This document shows positions 63,326 to 64,000 of a stretch of DNA of 64,000 bases, piece after piece. The number at the start of each line of letters is the position of its first letter. Within the stretch, counting starts at the first letter, position 1. The notes beneath the pieces were generated by a model. It searched no databases. It was given only the letters and a program-made list of their open reading frames with translations, and had not been told where the DNA came from. The position numbers and the translations under genes were made by a program. This stretch comes from Bradyrhizobium genosp. SA-3 (lineage in GTDB: Bacteria; Pseudomonadota; Alphaproteobacteria; Rhizobiales; Xanthobacteraceae): assembly GCF_004212635.1 (NCBI RefSeq), contig NZ_PSRT01000018.1:1-64000 (forward strand). The letters run 5' to 3'.

Positions 63326-63506
63326 GTGCTTTCAGTCCTTGCCAACCGAACCCTATCGCCACCTGTTTGCCGCTCAGGTGATCGCCCTGATTGGCACGGG
63401 TTTGATGACCGTCGCGCTCGGCTTGCTGGCGTTCAAGATCGCCGGTGATAAGGCGGGCGCCGTGCTCGGCACCGCACTTGCAATCAAGATGATCGCCTAT
63501 GGGTGA
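63326..63506 (+). pseudogene. MFS transporter, N-terminal remnant
   Basis: Starts with GTG 63326 (LSVLANRT), then one extra C near 63348 shifts the frame. After the shift YRHLFAAQVIALIGTGLMTV and ALGLLAFKIAGDKAG are read, clearly the first helices of an MFS exporter. It ends after KMIAYG at TGA 63504-63506. About 85 percent of the gene is missing. It follows the RND gene by 15 bases, where intact loci often have an MFS gene. Confidence 0.75.
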
Positions 63507-63608
63507 GCACCAGTCGAACAATGTTGACGAACGTGCTGCGCGGAAACCCGTACACGACGGTTTCAGACATCGCTCTTCCTCCCTGTTAATGAATTCAATC
63601 GGAATTGG

Positions 63609-63845
63609 TCAGCGCCAGAACGGCGCGTCTGCCTGCTCCAAGGCCTCTTCCCGGGTGAGCCCGAGATCGGCAAGCAGGTGGGGGTCGTCGGCGATAGCAC
63701 GCAGATCGGCGCGCTGATGCATTCGCTCGCTGCAGGCAAGCCACTTATCCAGCAGCATCACCCATGAATTGGGTTGATGATCCGCGCTTGTCGCGCTGCG
63801 CCGAATGCGCGGTAGAAAGTCACTATTGGCAAAAAGCGTTGACAT
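63609..63845 (-). CDS. DUF1127 domain small protein
   Basis: 78 residues; the C-terminal half RADLRAIADDPHLLADLGLT and REEALEQADAPFWR is the DUF1127 (YjiS-like) motif. GGAG lies eight bases before ATG 63845. DUF1127 proteins in alphaproteobacteria are small Arg-rich RNA-binding-linked proteins affecting phosphate and carbon metabolism. The N-terminal 40 residues are variable. It converges on the MFS remnant. Confidence 0.88.
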   Translation of the reverse strand: MSTLFANSDFLPRIRRSATSADHQPNSWVMLLDKWLACSERMHQRADLRAIADDPHLLADLGLTREEALEQADAPFWR

Positions 63846-64000
63846 TCAGCGGCTCCAAATCCCATGATTTCGAATTGCTGGCGCCTGAATAGGGCCGGCA
63901 GGGCGCAGTCCGCAAAGCATCGTTTCTCGGGCATGCCCGAATTTTTCTCATGATCTCGGGAATTATTGTAATGCGCTCGCATTTGCCGCCGTTGAACGCG
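63846..64000. other. Right edge, no gene seen
   Basis: The last 155 bases contain the promoter side of the DUF1127 gene and no recognisable coding frame. Confidence 0.4.

Overview
The window is GC-rich DNA of alphaproteobacterial type. The nearest match I can suggest is the Bradyrhizobium/Rhodopseudomonas/Afipia group of Hyphomicrobiales, judged from protein style (DUF1127 protein, FTR1-cytochrome c fusion, DUF485/ActP pair, small Met-rich copper proteins). No rRNA, tRNA, CRISPR array or intact insertion sequence was seen.

Region 1 (1-28.9 kb) is catabolic and built from CoA-ester chemistry. It starts inside a thiolase gene, followed by a nitronate monooxygenase, a flavin reductase, an MFS exporter and a second thiolase that diverges from a TetR regulator over a near-ideal palindromic operator (4852-4873). 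Then come a molybdopterin oxidoreductase, an SDR and an enoyl-CoA hydratase, and an HxlR-controlled set (alpha/beta hydrolase, quinone-reductase-like MDR, SDR). Two five-gene operons follow. One is acyl-CoA ligase, LivK-type binding protein, OYE-family reductase, crotonase, SDR. The other is crotonase, class III CoA-transferase, DUF485, ActP symporter, fumarylacetoacetase. Both carry almost the same 15-bp palindrome upstream (13224-13238 and 23386-23400), and the second copy lies beside a divergent GntR gene, so one regulator may coordinate both.

Region 2 (about 29.4-53.4 kb) looks like an acquired island. A 38-bp imperfect direct repeat (34/38) occurs at 29428-29465 and 53391-53428, and a small protein of a type I associate with rhizobial integrase modules lies just inside the left copy. 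The left part carries a radical SAM protein with a degenerate TusA-like N-terminal domain, a PhnD-like protein without signal peptide, and an acyl-CoA-dehydrogenase-fold protein without the usual catalytic Glu. Next is a translationally coupled glycosyltransferase/radical SAM-SPASM operon, an exported methyltransferase and a DoxX/DoxD-like protein. The right part is a periplasmic copper cluster: multicopper oxidase, DUF411 protein, TlpA-like redoxin, SCO, PCu(A)C, CopC-CopD, and Met-rich and His-rich secreted proteins. Decayed genes are scattered through it (isochorismatase, permease, DsbA-like, cytochrome c, a Vgb-type propeller). It ends with a cytochrome c-FTR1 iron permease.

Region 3 (53.4-64 kb) holds an unusual fusion of a GMC oxidoreductase with a DUF1080 (3-keto-glycoside hydrolase type) domain, an ATP-grasp-like protein, a TauE/SafE permease, and a metal efflux operon. 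In that operon a CsoR/RcnR-family sensor with an InrS-like His-Cys-His-Cys ligand set sits behind a palindromic operator and precedes a CzcB/CzcA-type RND pump. The window closes with a decayed MFS gene and a DUF1127 protein.
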